64,000 bases of DNA from Arthrobacter sp. Leaf137 (GTDB lineage Bacteria; Actinomycetota; Actinomycetes; Actinomycetales; Micrococcaceae), in assembly GCF_001423525.1 (NCBI RefSeq), contig NZ_LMOI01000018.1, positions 507,435 to 571,434 on the forward strand. Direction: 5' to 3'. A model generated the notes under the pieces. That model was not told the DNA's origin. It did not search any database and saw only the letters and a program-made list of their open reading frames with translations. Below, in pieces: positions 11,396 to 19,277 of this stretch (within the stretch, counting starts at the first letter, position 1; each line of letters opens with the position of its first letter). A program made the position numbers and the translations under genes.

Positions 11396-12915
11396 GGCGT
11401 GCCTGATGTCCTTTCGCTGGAATGCTGCTGGGGGTCGTGCTGGTGGTGTTCGACCGGAACCGGCTTTTCCCAGAAGTCGGCGCCGTCGATGCCCAGGGCT
11501 TTGGGGTCGAAGGTGGGGTCAAGGCCGAGTTTGCGCTGGCGTTCGTAGTCCTTGTAGATCTTGCGGACCAGCGGGAACAGGAAGGCCAGGCAGATGAGGT
11601 TGACCCAGGCGATCAGGCCAAGGCCGATGTCGCCGGCCGCCCAGACGATCTGGGCGTTGATGATCGAGCCCAGGAACACGATGGCCATGGTGCCCACCTT
11701 GAGGATGTTCTTCCAGAGGTGGCCGGGCCTGCCGTCCAGCAGGTAGAGGAGGTTGGAGTTCGCCACGTAGAAGTAGGCCAGCAGGCAGGTGAAGCCGAAG
11801 AGCAGGACGGCGACGGCGACGAACCCTGCGCCCCATCCCGGCACGAGGGTGTCAATGGCTTCCTGGACCCAGTTGGCGCCTACCGGGACGCCGGGCAGGT
11901 TGTTGACCAGGTAGCCGCCGGATCCGTCGGCCACGTTGTATTTGCCGGAGACCACCATCATGAGCCCGGTGGCCATGCAGATCAGCAGCACGTCGATGTA
12001 GATGCTGAAGGTCTGCACCAGGCCCTGCTTGCCCGGGTGGGACGTGCGGGCTGCAGCTGCGGCGAAGGTGGCCTCGCCGAGCCCGTTGGAAGAGGCGAAG
12101 ACCGCGCGGCGGACGCCCCAGGCCACTGCGGCGCCGGCGATGCCGCCCAGGACGGGGTGGATGCCGACGGCGGACTGGAAGATCAGTGCGACGGCGGCGG
12201 GAACGCTGCCGATGTTAATGGCGATGACAGCCAGGGCCAGCACCAGGTAACCGACGGCGAGCAGCGGCACCAGCGCCTGGGTGACCTTCACAAGGCGGGA
12301 GGTTCCGCCGAAGATGACGAGTGCGATGAGGACGGTCACCAGGATGGCGGGGATCCAGCTGTCCAGGCCGAATGCGAGCTTGGCGGTTGCGGCAATGGTA
12401 TTGACCTGCAAGCCGGGGAAGACGAAGCCGTAGCCGATGACGCCGAGCACGGCCACGAGGGCTCCTACCTTGGGAAGCTTCAGGCCGTACTTGATGTAGT
12501 ACGGCATGCCGCCGATGTCCTCGTTGGCGTTGCGCCGGTCCTCGTCCTGGACCTGGCGCTTGAACGTTTGGGACAGGGCTGCCTCGGCGTATCCGACCGT
12601 GCAGCCCACCAGGCCGGTGATGGCCATCCACACCAGGGCGCCGGGTCCACCGGCACCCACCGCGGTCGCCACGCCTGCGATGCTGCCGACGCCGACCCGG
12701 CTGGCCAGTGCCAGCACCAGGGCCTGGAAGGAGGACAGGCCGCCTTCGCCGCCTTCGCTGTCCTTGAGCTGCCTCAGCATGTCCGGGATGCGGCGGAACT
12801 GGATGCCTTTGGTGGCGATGGAGTAGGCGACGCCCAGGCCCAGGACCACGTAGGCCATGGGCGCCCAGATGGCGTCGGAGACGGTGGACAGGAAGGCGCC
12901 GAAATCGGTATCCAT
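11392..12915 (-). CDS. AGCS-family sodium:amino acid symporter
   Basis: A 507-residue membrane protein of the alanine or glycine:cation symporter family. Visible family features include the N-terminal segment before LASRVGVGSIAGVATAVGAGGPGALVWM and about ten hydrophobic helices. It would import a small neutral amino acid or analogue with Na+. It lies 3 bases after the DapA-family gene and overlaps the aldehyde dehydrogenase gene by 4 bases, so it is translationally linked to both and probably imports the substrate of this pathway. Confidence 0.9.
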   Translation of the reverse strand: MDTDFGAFLSTVSDAIWAPMAYVVLGLGVAYSIATKGIQFRRIPDMLRQLKDSEGGEGGLSSFQALVLALASRVGVGSIAGVATAVGAGGPGALVWMAITGLVGCTVGYAEAALSQTFKRQVQDEDRRNANEDIGGMPYYIKYGLKLPKVGALVAVLGVIGYGFVFPGLQVNTIAATAKLAFGLDSWIPAILVTVLIALVIFGGTSRLVKVTQALVPLLAVGYLVLALAVIAINIGSVPAAVALIFQSAVGIHPVLGGIAGAAVAWGVRRAVFASSNGLGEATFAAAAARTSHPGKQGLVQTFSIYIDVLLICMATGLMMVVSGKYNVADGSGGYLVNNLPGVPVGANWVQEAIDTLVPGWGAGFVAVAVLLFGFTCLLAYFYVANSNLLYLLDGRPGHLWKNILKVGTMAIVFLGSIINAQIVWAAGDIGLGLIAWVNLICLAFLFPLVRKIYKDYERQRKLGLDPTFDPKALGIDGADFWEKPVPVEHHQHDPQQHSSERTSGTP

Positions 12916-12918
12916 GGC

Positions 12919-13812
12919 CTAGCCGACGGTCTGGTACAGGGCGGACAGGGCCTGCTTGACCCGGTTAAGGTCGTCGCTGTCGAGGTCCGCGGTGGGGCGG
13001 CGGGGTGATCCGGCAGGGAGGCCCTGGAGGGCCAGGCCGGCCTTGACGGCGGGAATGAACGGCACGGACAGGAGCGCATCAATCACGGGGTAGACCTTCT
13101 TCCACTGGCCCAGTGCACCCTGCAGGTCACCCTCGGCGATGCGACGGCTGACGTCGACGATCTCCCCCGGGACAACGTTGGCGGTGCCTGCCATGACGCC
13201 TGCTGCGCCTTCAATCAGGGCGCTGTAGAGGTAGACGTCCCAGCCGATGAAGGTGCCGATGACGTCGGAGTGGTGGTGGATCAGCTGGAGAGCCTGTTCC
13301 CAGTTGGCGCTGGAGTCCTTGATGTAGCGGATGTTCTCCACGTCTTCGGCCAGGGCCCGGACGGTGGCCGGGTCCAGGTTCACGCCCGTGACGGCCGGGA
13401 TGTTGTAGAGCATCACCGGGATGGTGACGGAACGGGCCACGTCCTTGATGTAGGTGACGGTCTCCTCGAGGGTCAGCGGCTCGTAGTACGGCGTGACCAG
13501 CATGAGCACGTCGGCACCGAGTTTCTCGGCTGCCTGCGAAAGGCGGATGGCCTCGGCAGTGGAGGTGGCCCCGGTGTTCGCGATGACCGGCACGCGGCCG
13601 TTGGCCTGCTGGATGACGGTTTCGATGAGCAGCAGCCGCTCCTCCGAGGAGAGCGCACCCACCTCGCCGGTGGATCCTGCGGCCACCACACCGTCAACGC
13701 CGGCGTCGATGGAGCGGTCAACGATCAGGCGCAGGGTCTCGACATCGAGGGATTCGTCCTGCGTGAAGGGGGTGGTCAGGGCGGTGAGGACACCGCGGAG
13801 TTGGTTGGACAT
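12919..13812 (-). CDS. DapA/N-acetylneuraminate lyase-family protein
   Basis: A 297-residue class I aldolase-fold enzyme. The Schiff-base lysine is Lys165 (YIKDSS), with Tyr136 (MLYNIP) and the substrate-carboxylate motif GSTGE (46-50) in place of the GTTGE common in DHDPS. The setting (flavin oxidase, amino acid symporter, aldehyde dehydrogenase, GntR regulator) argues against a lysine biosynthetic role. Family members in such contexts act as deaminases or dehydratases, for example on pyrroline-4-hydroxy-2-carboxylate or keto-deoxy-glucarate, giving a semialdehyde for the neighbouring dehydrogenase. That last step is inference. Confidence 0.85.
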   Translation of the reverse strand: MSNQLRGVLTALTTPFTQDESLDVETLRLIVDRSIDAGVDGVVAAGSTGEVGALSSEERLLLIETVIQQANGRVPVIANTGATSTAEAIRLSQAAEKLGADVLMLVTPYYEPLTLEETVTYIKDVARSVTIPVMLYNIPAVTGVNLDPATVRALAEDVENIRYIKDSSANWEQALQLIHHHSDVIGTFIGWDVYLYSALIEGAAGVMAGTANVVPGEIVDVSRRIAEGDLQGALGQWKKVYPVIDALLSVPFIPAVKAGLALQGLPAGSPRRPTADLDSDDLNRVKQALSALYQTVG

Positions 13813-13870
13813 GAAGTTCTTCCTTACTGAAGTACGGGGGGCAGGGACGGAGGTTGGGTAGGGCCGGGGG

Positions 13871-15256
13871 TCAGGCCACGATGGACAGGCCGGAGAGTGG
13901 CGGCGCCTGGCGGTGCGTTGCCAGCACGCTTGCGGCTTCCTGGGCTGCGGAGAAGCCAGTGGTGATGGAGCTCTCGGTGTAGAGGGTTCCCAGGTAGTCG
14001 CCTGCCAGGAAGACGCGGTCGGTTCCGCGCATCAGGGTGGACTGGATTTTCGCCCGGCCCGGGAAGCAGTACGGTGAGGCGTTCTTCCACCGGTCCACCT
14101 TGGCTTCGACGACGCTGTCGGCGAAGCCGTGGCCCAGCACTTGGTCCAGGTCGGTCAGGTGGGTGTTGATGACTTCCTCCTCGGGCTTGTCCAGCAGGGC
14201 TGTGCCGAGGCTGGCGGGCGAGAAGGTCATGAAACTGCCGCCGGGCTTGCGGACGGATTCGGTCCCGCGCACGATGCTCGCCTGGTTCAAGGCGATCGCG
14301 AACGAGCGTTTGGGGGCGGCGATCGCGTAGATGTCATCCCACGGCTTTGCGGTGGTTTCGTTGGTCAGGAAGGCCGTGCTGACATGCGGACCGTATTTGA
14401 TCTGGCCCAGCGCACCACGGAGGTCCTCCGGCAGGTCCACGCCGATCCTGTGCGAGACCTCGGCAGTGGTGGCCAGGACCACGGTGCGGGCCTCCACTTC
14501 GCGGTCGACGCCGTCCTGGCGGTACCGGACCAGCACGGAGTCCTTCTTGTGAACTACTTCGTGCACCGCCGCGCCGAGCTCGATGCGGTCACCCAGTGCC
14601 GCGGCGATGGATTCAGTCAGGGTGGACGGGCCACCCACGATGCCCTGGCTGAGGCCCTGGCCGAAACCGAGGACCAGGCTGAAGTAGCCGATGCCGGCGC
14701 CCGCGGAGATCTGGTCCATGTCACCGGCAGAGCGGGTCACGGTGGTCTTGAACAGGGCAGCCGCATCCTCGGACAGGTTGCCCACGAAGTCCTGGAAGGA
14801 GGAGCTGTTCTCGAAATCGTAGATCCGCTGCTGCCTCATGGCCCCGGATTCACCAGCGCGCTTGCGGACCACTCCGGTGTACTTGGCCACTCCGCTGACC
14901 ACCTTAAGGCCTGCACGCATGGTGTCCACGCGGGCGGCCAGGGACATCGGGATCCGGAAGGGGTAGGTGGCGATGTGACCCTTCTTGATGAACTTGCCGT
15001 TCATGGACAACCCCTGCAGGGAGCCTGGGATCTGGACAGCCATGACGCCGACTTCGTTGAGGAGCGCATCGGTGGAGGACCCGGCGCCGGCGAAGACGTG
15101 CCCGCCCCAGTTCAGCCAGTAGTCTCCGCGGCGCTCGGAACGGATGCGTCCGCCCACCCGGGCGCCGGATTCGAGGACAACAGTGTCCCAGTGCCTCAGC
15201 CGCCAGGCCGCCGAGAGCCCGGCGAGTCCGCCTCCAACGATTACTGCGTCTTTCAT
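13871..15256 (-). CDS. FAD-dependent amine oxidase / protoporphyrinogen oxidase-like protein
   Basis: A 461-residue flavoprotein. The N-terminus has the dinucleotide-binding motif VIVGGGLAGLSAAWRL and the GARVGGRIRS signature of the monoamine oxidase/PPOX family. The C-terminal FAD contact is RVFLAGDYLGTLYTESSITTGFSAA. The start is ATG 15256, at the conserved beta-strand [10 protein letters not shown]; the frame stays open for about 940 bases upstream across the divergent GntR gene but that part is not coding. It heads a four-gene minus-strand operon and is divergent from a GntR regulator. Oxidation of an amine or amino acid is likely; the exact substrate is unknown. Confidence 0.82.
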   Translation of the reverse strand: MKDAVIVGGGLAGLSAAWRLRHWDTVVLESGARVGGRIRSERRGDYWLNWGGHVFAGAGSSTDALLNEVGVMAVQIPGSLQGLSMNGKFIKKGHIATYPFRIPMSLAARVDTMRAGLKVVSGVAKYTGVVRKRAGESGAMRQQRIYDFENSSSFQDFVGNLSEDAAALFKTTVTRSAGDMDQISAGAGIGYFSLVLGFGQGLSQGIVGGPSTLTESIAAALGDRIELGAAVHEVVHKKDSVLVRYRQDGVDREVEARTVVLATTAEVSHRIGVDLPEDLRGALGQIKYGPHVSTAFLTNETTAKPWDDIYAIAAPKRSFAIALNQASIVRGTESVRKPGGSFMTFSPASLGTALLDKPEEEVINTHLTDLDQVLGHGFADSVVEAKVDRWKNASPYCFPGRAKIQSTLMRGTDRVFLAGDYLGTLYTESSITTGFSAAQEAASVLATHRQAPPLSGLSIVA

Positions 15257-15381
15257 CTGACCGTTCCTTGCTGTTGTTTGTGCCGGGTTCGCCGCCGTCG
15301 GTGGCGGCGTCCCGCAGGTGTGGGCCGGCTGGGTCCGTGGTTCCGGAACGCTCGAGCCATGTGACTCAAACCACCATAAGA

Positions 15382-15398
15382 TGTGATCACAGATCACA
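15382..15398. promoter_or_regulatory. Perfect inverted repeat, candidate GntR operator
   Basis: TGTGATC-ACA-GATCACA is a perfect 7-bp inverted repeat in the 231-base divergent region between the flavin oxidase and the GntR gene. Its place midway between two divergent starts and its FadR-like form make it the likely binding site of the neighbouring regulator. It also loosely resembles a CRP site but with the wrong spacer (7 instead of 6). Confidence 0.65.
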
Positions 15399-15487
15399 CA
15401 AGACCTTCGACGAAGATTTCCTTGGGCTTCGGAGGCTCGCTGATTGAGCCGTCGGGGCAGATCTCCACGCGGCCGTATATTGGACGG

Positions 15488-16168
15488 GTGGTCATATCCA
15501 AGCGCGTCGAGCCCACCCTGCTGACGGATCAGGTCTTTGCGATGATCCACGCCTCGATCCTCAGCGGCGACCTCCCGGCCGGCTCCAGGCTCAAGGTGCG
15601 GGACCTTGCCGAGCAGGTGGGCACCAGCGTGATGCCCGTGCGCGAGGCGATCCGGCGGCTGGAGGAGATCGGCCTTGCGGAGCGGGAACCCCACAAGGGT
15701 GCAGTGGTCAAGAGCCTGACCTTCGAGGAGCTCATCCACGTTTACGGCGTCCGCAGGCTCCTCGAAACCGAGGCGGCCCGGCTGGGCAGTGAAAACATCA
15801 CGCCCGAGGACTGCAGAAGGATGCAGTCCGAGTACGAACTGATGCGCAAGGCCATCGACGAGCAGCGGGTGATCGCGCTGCTGGACCACGATGAGGCGAT
15901 GCTGGCCATCCTGTACCAGGCCAGCGGCAATCCCGTGCTGCTCCAGATGATCAGGACGCTGTGGCAGCAGTGCCGGGCGTACAAGATTGTCGGCGCGCAG
16001 GGCTCCCTGGACTCCGGCACGGACGATTCGCTGTGGCGGTACCAGCAGGACCTGGTGACGGCGGCACGAAACGGGGATGCGGCGGCTGCGGCAGCGGTGA
16101 ACGAGGCATCCCTGGTGGACGCCACCGAACGCATCAGGGCCCGGCTGGCCGAACAGGCGACGCCGTAG
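15488..16168 (+). CDS. GntR-family (FCD/FadR-type) regulator of the flavin oxidase operon
   Basis: A 226-residue regulator with an N-terminal winged helix (LKVRDLAEQVGTSVMPVREAIRRLEEIGL) and a C-terminal all-helical FCD ligand domain. I chose GTG 15488 since it gives the normal short lead (VVISKRVEPTLL) before the helix; the ribosome site is weak, so the start is uncertain. It is divergent from the four-gene operon at 9905-15256, which it probably controls through the palindrome at 15382-15398. It converges on purU, separated by a terminator. Confidence 0.9.
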   Translation: MVISKRVEPTLLTDQVFAMIHASILSGDLPAGSRLKVRDLAEQVGTSVMPVREAIRRLEEIGLAEREPHKGAVVKSLTFEELIHVYGVRRLLETEAARLGSENITPEDCRRMQSEYELMRKAIDEQRVIALLDHDEAMLAILYQASGNPVLLQMIRTLWQQCRAYKIVGAQGSLDSGTDDSLWRYQQDLVTAARNGDAAAAAAVNEASLVDATERIRARLAEQATP

Positions 16169-16176
16169 GGAACGGC

Positions 16177-16216
16177 AAAAAACGCGGCCGGCCACCCGTC
16201 AGGGCAACCAGCCGCG
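16177..16216 (-). terminator. Rho-independent terminator of the glyA-sox-sdaA-purU operon
   Basis: A GC-rich stem (GCGGCTGG / CCGGCCGC in the minus-strand transcript, one G:U pair) is followed by six T on the minus strand. It lies about 84 bases beyond the purU stop and just after the convergent GntR stop. It is the clearest intrinsic terminator in the window. Confidence 0.85.
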
Positions 16217-16299
16217 CTTCAGCTGTAAAGATGTCCGCTCAGGCTCCGACCGGGACGCCTATGAGGCGGTTCCAGTCCCGGCAGCGGCGCAGGCCCGTG

Positions 16300-17196
16300 C
16301 TAGCGGAGCACCACGGTGCGGTTGCCCTGCAGGATGACCCGGCCTTCGCAGTGCCACTTCACTGCGTTGGAGAGGGCCTTGCATTCGGTGTCGCGGCCCG
16401 CGGCCACCAGGTCCTCGGGGCCGTAGGTGTGGTCCACGTCCACCACCTGCTGGGAGATGATGGGCCCCTCGTCCAGCTCTGCGTTGACGTAGTGCGCGGT
16501 GGCGCCAACGGTCTTGACGCCGCGTGCGTACGCCTGGTGGTAGGGCTTGGCGCCCTTGAAGCTGGGCAGGAACGAGTGGTGGATGTTGATGGCCCGGCCG
16601 TCCAGTTGCCGGGTCAGGTCGTCGCTGAGCACCTGCATGTAGCGGGCCAGCACCACCAGTTCGACGTCGAGCCCGTCCACCAGTTCCATCAGCTCGGCTT
16701 CCGCTGCGGGCTTGGTGGCGGCAGTGACCGGGATGTGGTGGAACGGGATGCCGTGCCACTCCACCAGGGCCTGGTGGTCCCGGTGGTTGGACACAACAGC
16801 CACCACGTCCACGGGCAGTTCGCCGATGCGGGCACGGAACAGCAGGTCGTTGAGGCAGTGCCCGAACTTGGACACCATGATCAGCACCTTGCGCTTGGAG
16901 CCCTGGCGTTCCAGCTGCCAGCGCATGCCGAATTTCTCCGCCACGGGGGCGAAGGAGTTCCGCAAAACGTCCAGTGTGGAATCGTCGCCTTCGGAGGCGA
17001 AGTGCACGCGCATGAAGAAGTGCCCTTCAGAGCGTTCACCGAACTGCTTGTTGTCGATGATGTCGCAGCCGTGATCCAGCAGGAAGCCGGACACGGCGTG
17101 GACAATGCCGGGCCCTTCCGGGCAGTCAAGGGTCAGGACGTGTTCCACGGTGGTGGGCGCCTTGGGCGCGGGCACGTGGGTTTCAGTGGCAGTCAT
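16300..17196 (-). CDS. purU: Formyltetrahydrofolate deformylase
   Basis: Hydrolyses 10-formyl-THF to formate and THF. The 298-residue protein has an N-terminal ACT domain (about 18-100) and a C-terminal formyltransferase-fold domain with the catalytic set Asn204 and His206 (INIHHSFLP) and Asp242 (ELDEGPII). Last gene of the sarcosine operon, 3 bases after sdaA. In this context it regenerates free THF when sarcosine oxidation loads the folate pool with one-carbon units. Confidence 0.96.
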   Translation of the reverse strand: MTATETHVPAPKAPTTVEHVLTLDCPEGPGIVHAVSGFLLDHGCDIIDNKQFGERSEGHFFMRVHFASEGDDSTLDVLRNSFAPVAEKFGMRWQLERQGSKRKVLIMVSKFGHCLNDLLFRARIGELPVDVVAVVSNHRDHQALVEWHGIPFHHIPVTAATKPAAEAELMELVDGLDVELVVLARYMQVLSDDLTRQLDGRAINIHHSFLPSFKGAKPYHQAYARGVKTVGATAHYVNAELDEGPIISQQVVDVDHTYGPEDLVAAGRDTECKALSNAVKWHCEGRVILQGNRTVVLR

Positions 17197-17199
17197 GGT

Positions 17200-18627
17200 T
17201 CAGCACTCGATCACATTCACGGCGAGTCCTCCTCGGGAGGTTTCCTTGTACTTGGTTTTCATGTCGGCTCCGGTATCGCGCATGGTCTTGATCGCCTTGT
17301 CCAGCGAGACCTTATGGCTGCCGTCCCCATGCAGGGCCAGCCGGGCCGCGTTGATCGCCTTGACGCTGGCGATCGCGTTCCGTTCGATGCAGGGGATCTG
17401 CACCAGCCCGCCCACGGGGTCGCAGGTCAGGCCGAGGTTGTGTTCGATCCCCACCTCGGCGGCGTTCTCCACCTGCGCGGGCGTTCCGCCGAGCACCTCG
17501 CAGAGACCGGCGGCGGCCATGGAGCAGGCCGACCCGACCTCACCTTGGCAGCCCACTTCAGCGCCGGAGATGGAGGCGTTCGTCTTGAACAGGATTCCGA
17601 CGGCGGCCGCCGCCAGCAGGAAGCGGACCACACCGTCGTCGTCGGCTCCCGGAACAAACTTCACGTAGTAGTGCAGCACGGCAGGCACGATGCCCGCTGC
17701 CCCGTTGGTGGGGGCGGTGACAATGCGCCCGCCGGCGGCGTTCTCCTCGTTCACGGCCAGCGCGAACAGGTTCACCCATTCCATCGCCAGCAAGGGATCG
17801 GCCGGCGCCTGGACGGGCGACGGCGAGGCTGCCGCTGCCTTGGCGGACGCTTCGGCCGAGGCGGCGGAGGCAGTCAGCGTGCAGAAGAGCGACGGCGCCC
17901 GCCGGGTGACCTTCAGTCCGCCGGGGAGGATGCCTTCGGCGTTGCAGCCGTTCTCCACGCATTCCTTCATGACGTCCCAGAGCCCCAGCAGCTGCTCCCG
18001 GAGCTCGGCTTCGCTGCGCCAGGTCAGTTCGTTGGCGAGCATGACGTCGGAGATGGACATGCTTTCGCGGCTGCAGATCTCGAGGAGTTCGTCAGCCGTT
18101 GAGAACGGGTACGGCAGCACGGTGTCATCCGCCACCACCTTGTCCGCGCCCTCGGCGTCGCCGTCCACCACGAAGCCGCCGCCGATCGAGTAGTAGCTCC
18201 GTTCGCTCAGCACGGCACCGCTGTGGTCCAGCGCCCGGAACGTCATGCCGTTCGGGTGTGCCGGGAGGGACTTGCGCCGGTGGAGGACCACGTCCTCTTC
18301 CCAGTTGAAGTCCACCCGGTGGGTCCCTGCGATCTGGAGTTCGGCGTTGAGTGCTGCGGAAGCCACCTGGTCGTCGGCGGTAAAGGTGTTGACGGTCTCC
18401 GGTTCCAGGCCCTGCAAACCCAGGACCACTGCCTTGTCCGAGCCGTGGCCGCGGCCGGTGGCGCCCAGGGAGCCGAACAGTTCGGACTGGACCCGGGTGG
18501 TGGAGGCCAAGTGGCCGTCGCCCTTCAGCCCGTCAGCGAAGAGCTTTGCCGCCCGCATCGGGCCCACCGTGTGTGACGACGAGGGCCCGATGCCGACAGA
18601 AAAGAGGTCAAGGACGCTCAGCGCCAT
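17200..18627 (-). CDS. sdaA: L-serine ammonia-lyase, single-chain [4Fe-4S] type
   Basis: Deaminates L-serine to pyruvate and ammonium. The 475-residue length matches fused alpha/beta serine dehydratases. The N-terminus has [24 protein letters not shown], and the iron-sulfur cysteines lie in [18 protein letters not shown] and [16 protein letters not shown]. Its ATG shares one base with the soxG stop (TGATG), and purU follows 3 bases downstream, so it is tightly embedded in the sarcosine operon. It uses the serine formed by GlyA. Confidence 0.96.
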   Translation of the reverse strand: MALSVLDLFSVGIGPSSSHTVGPMRAAKLFADGLKGDGHLASTTRVQSELFGSLGATGRGHGSDKAVVLGLQGLEPETVNTFTADDQVASAALNAELQIAGTHRVDFNWEEDVVLHRRKSLPAHPNGMTFRALDHSGAVLSERSYYSIGGGFVVDGDAEGADKVVADDTVLPYPFSTADELLEICSRESMSISDVMLANELTWRSEAELREQLLGLWDVMKECVENGCNAEGILPGGLKVTRRAPSLFCTLTASAASAEASAKAAAASPSPVQAPADPLLAMEWVNLFALAVNEENAAGGRIVTAPTNGAAGIVPAVLHYYVKFVPGADDDGVVRFLLAAAAVGILFKTNASISGAEVGCQGEVGSACSMAAAGLCEVLGGTPAQVENAAEVGIEHNLGLTCDPVGGLVQIPCIERNAIASVKAINAARLALHGDGSHKVSLDKAIKTMRDTGADMKTKYKETSRGGLAVNVIEC

Positions 18628-19277
18628 CAGGGGACCTCTGGCGAGGCGTACTCCCGCATGCCGTCCAGGAGCCAGCGGCCCAGGAACTCGGCGAACGAGG
18701 CCCGCGGGAAGACCCTGAAGGACTCCTCACCGGTCTTCCACAGGAGGGCGGGGATGTTCCCGATTTCCGTGGAGTACGCGGTGCCGGGCTTGAAGACGCG
18801 GGGGTGCAGGTCCAGCGAGCAGCCCTTTTCGAGGACGGAGCGTGCCTGCGGGCCGGTCAGTTCGAAGGTGGTGCGGTTGGCCGAGAGGTCAACCACCTGG
18901 CCGGAATCGCCGCCCAGGGCGTCCCGGAGCGCCTGGATGAGGCCGCCGCCCAGGGACTCGTGGGCTTCGGTGGGCGCAACCACCAGGAACTCGGCCGGGC
19001 CCAGCCACAGGACGGAGGTGTCACCGCTGCCGGCCACCGCGCCGGAACCGGCGGGCAGGCCGCCGGTCACCGCGGCGATGCGCTGTGCAGCGTCGGAGCC
19101 TGCGGCTGCCCGGATCCCCACCATGGTAAGGAAGGGGAGCTCGGAGATCTCGACGGTTCCGGCGAGCGAGCCTGCCGCGAACGCGTCCCGGAGCACTTCG
19201 GCCGGGCTGGTGCGGACCGCGAGGTCTTTATCCACCGGAGTCTTTGCGGGGGTGGGGGAAGCTGCTGTCTCAGCCAT
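18627..19277 (-). CDS. soxG: Sarcosine oxidase gamma subunit
   Basis: The small subunit of heterotetrameric sarcosine oxidase, related to a GcvT-like fold. The predicted protein is 216 residues from ATG 19277 ([10 protein letters not shown]); an Ala/Thr-rich head precedes the conserved segment from about residue 30. The segment [17 protein letters not shown]-like (around residue 95) is typical of SoxG. The start overlaps the soxA stop by 8 bases and the stop overlaps sdaA by one base. The upstream in-frame extension to 19355 lies inside soxA and is unlikely to be used. Confidence 0.93.
   Translation of the reverse strand: MAETAASPTPAKTPVDKDLAVRTSPAEVLRDAFAAGSLAGTVEISELPFLTMVGIRAAAGSDAAQRIAAVTGGLPAGSGAVAGSGDTSVLWLGPAEFLVVAPTEAHESLGGGLIQALRDALGGDSGQVVDLSANRTTFELTGPQARSVLEKGCSLDLHPRVFKPGTAYSTEIGNIPALLWKTGEESFRVFPRASFAEFLGRWLLDGMREYASPEVP

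Noticed and set aside
15961-18102. Long plus-strand open frame of 713 codons opposite purU and sdaA
   Set aside because: It lies antisense to well-recognised genes and its product is Gly/Val/His-rich without known motifs; long antisense frames are expected in GC-rich DNA.
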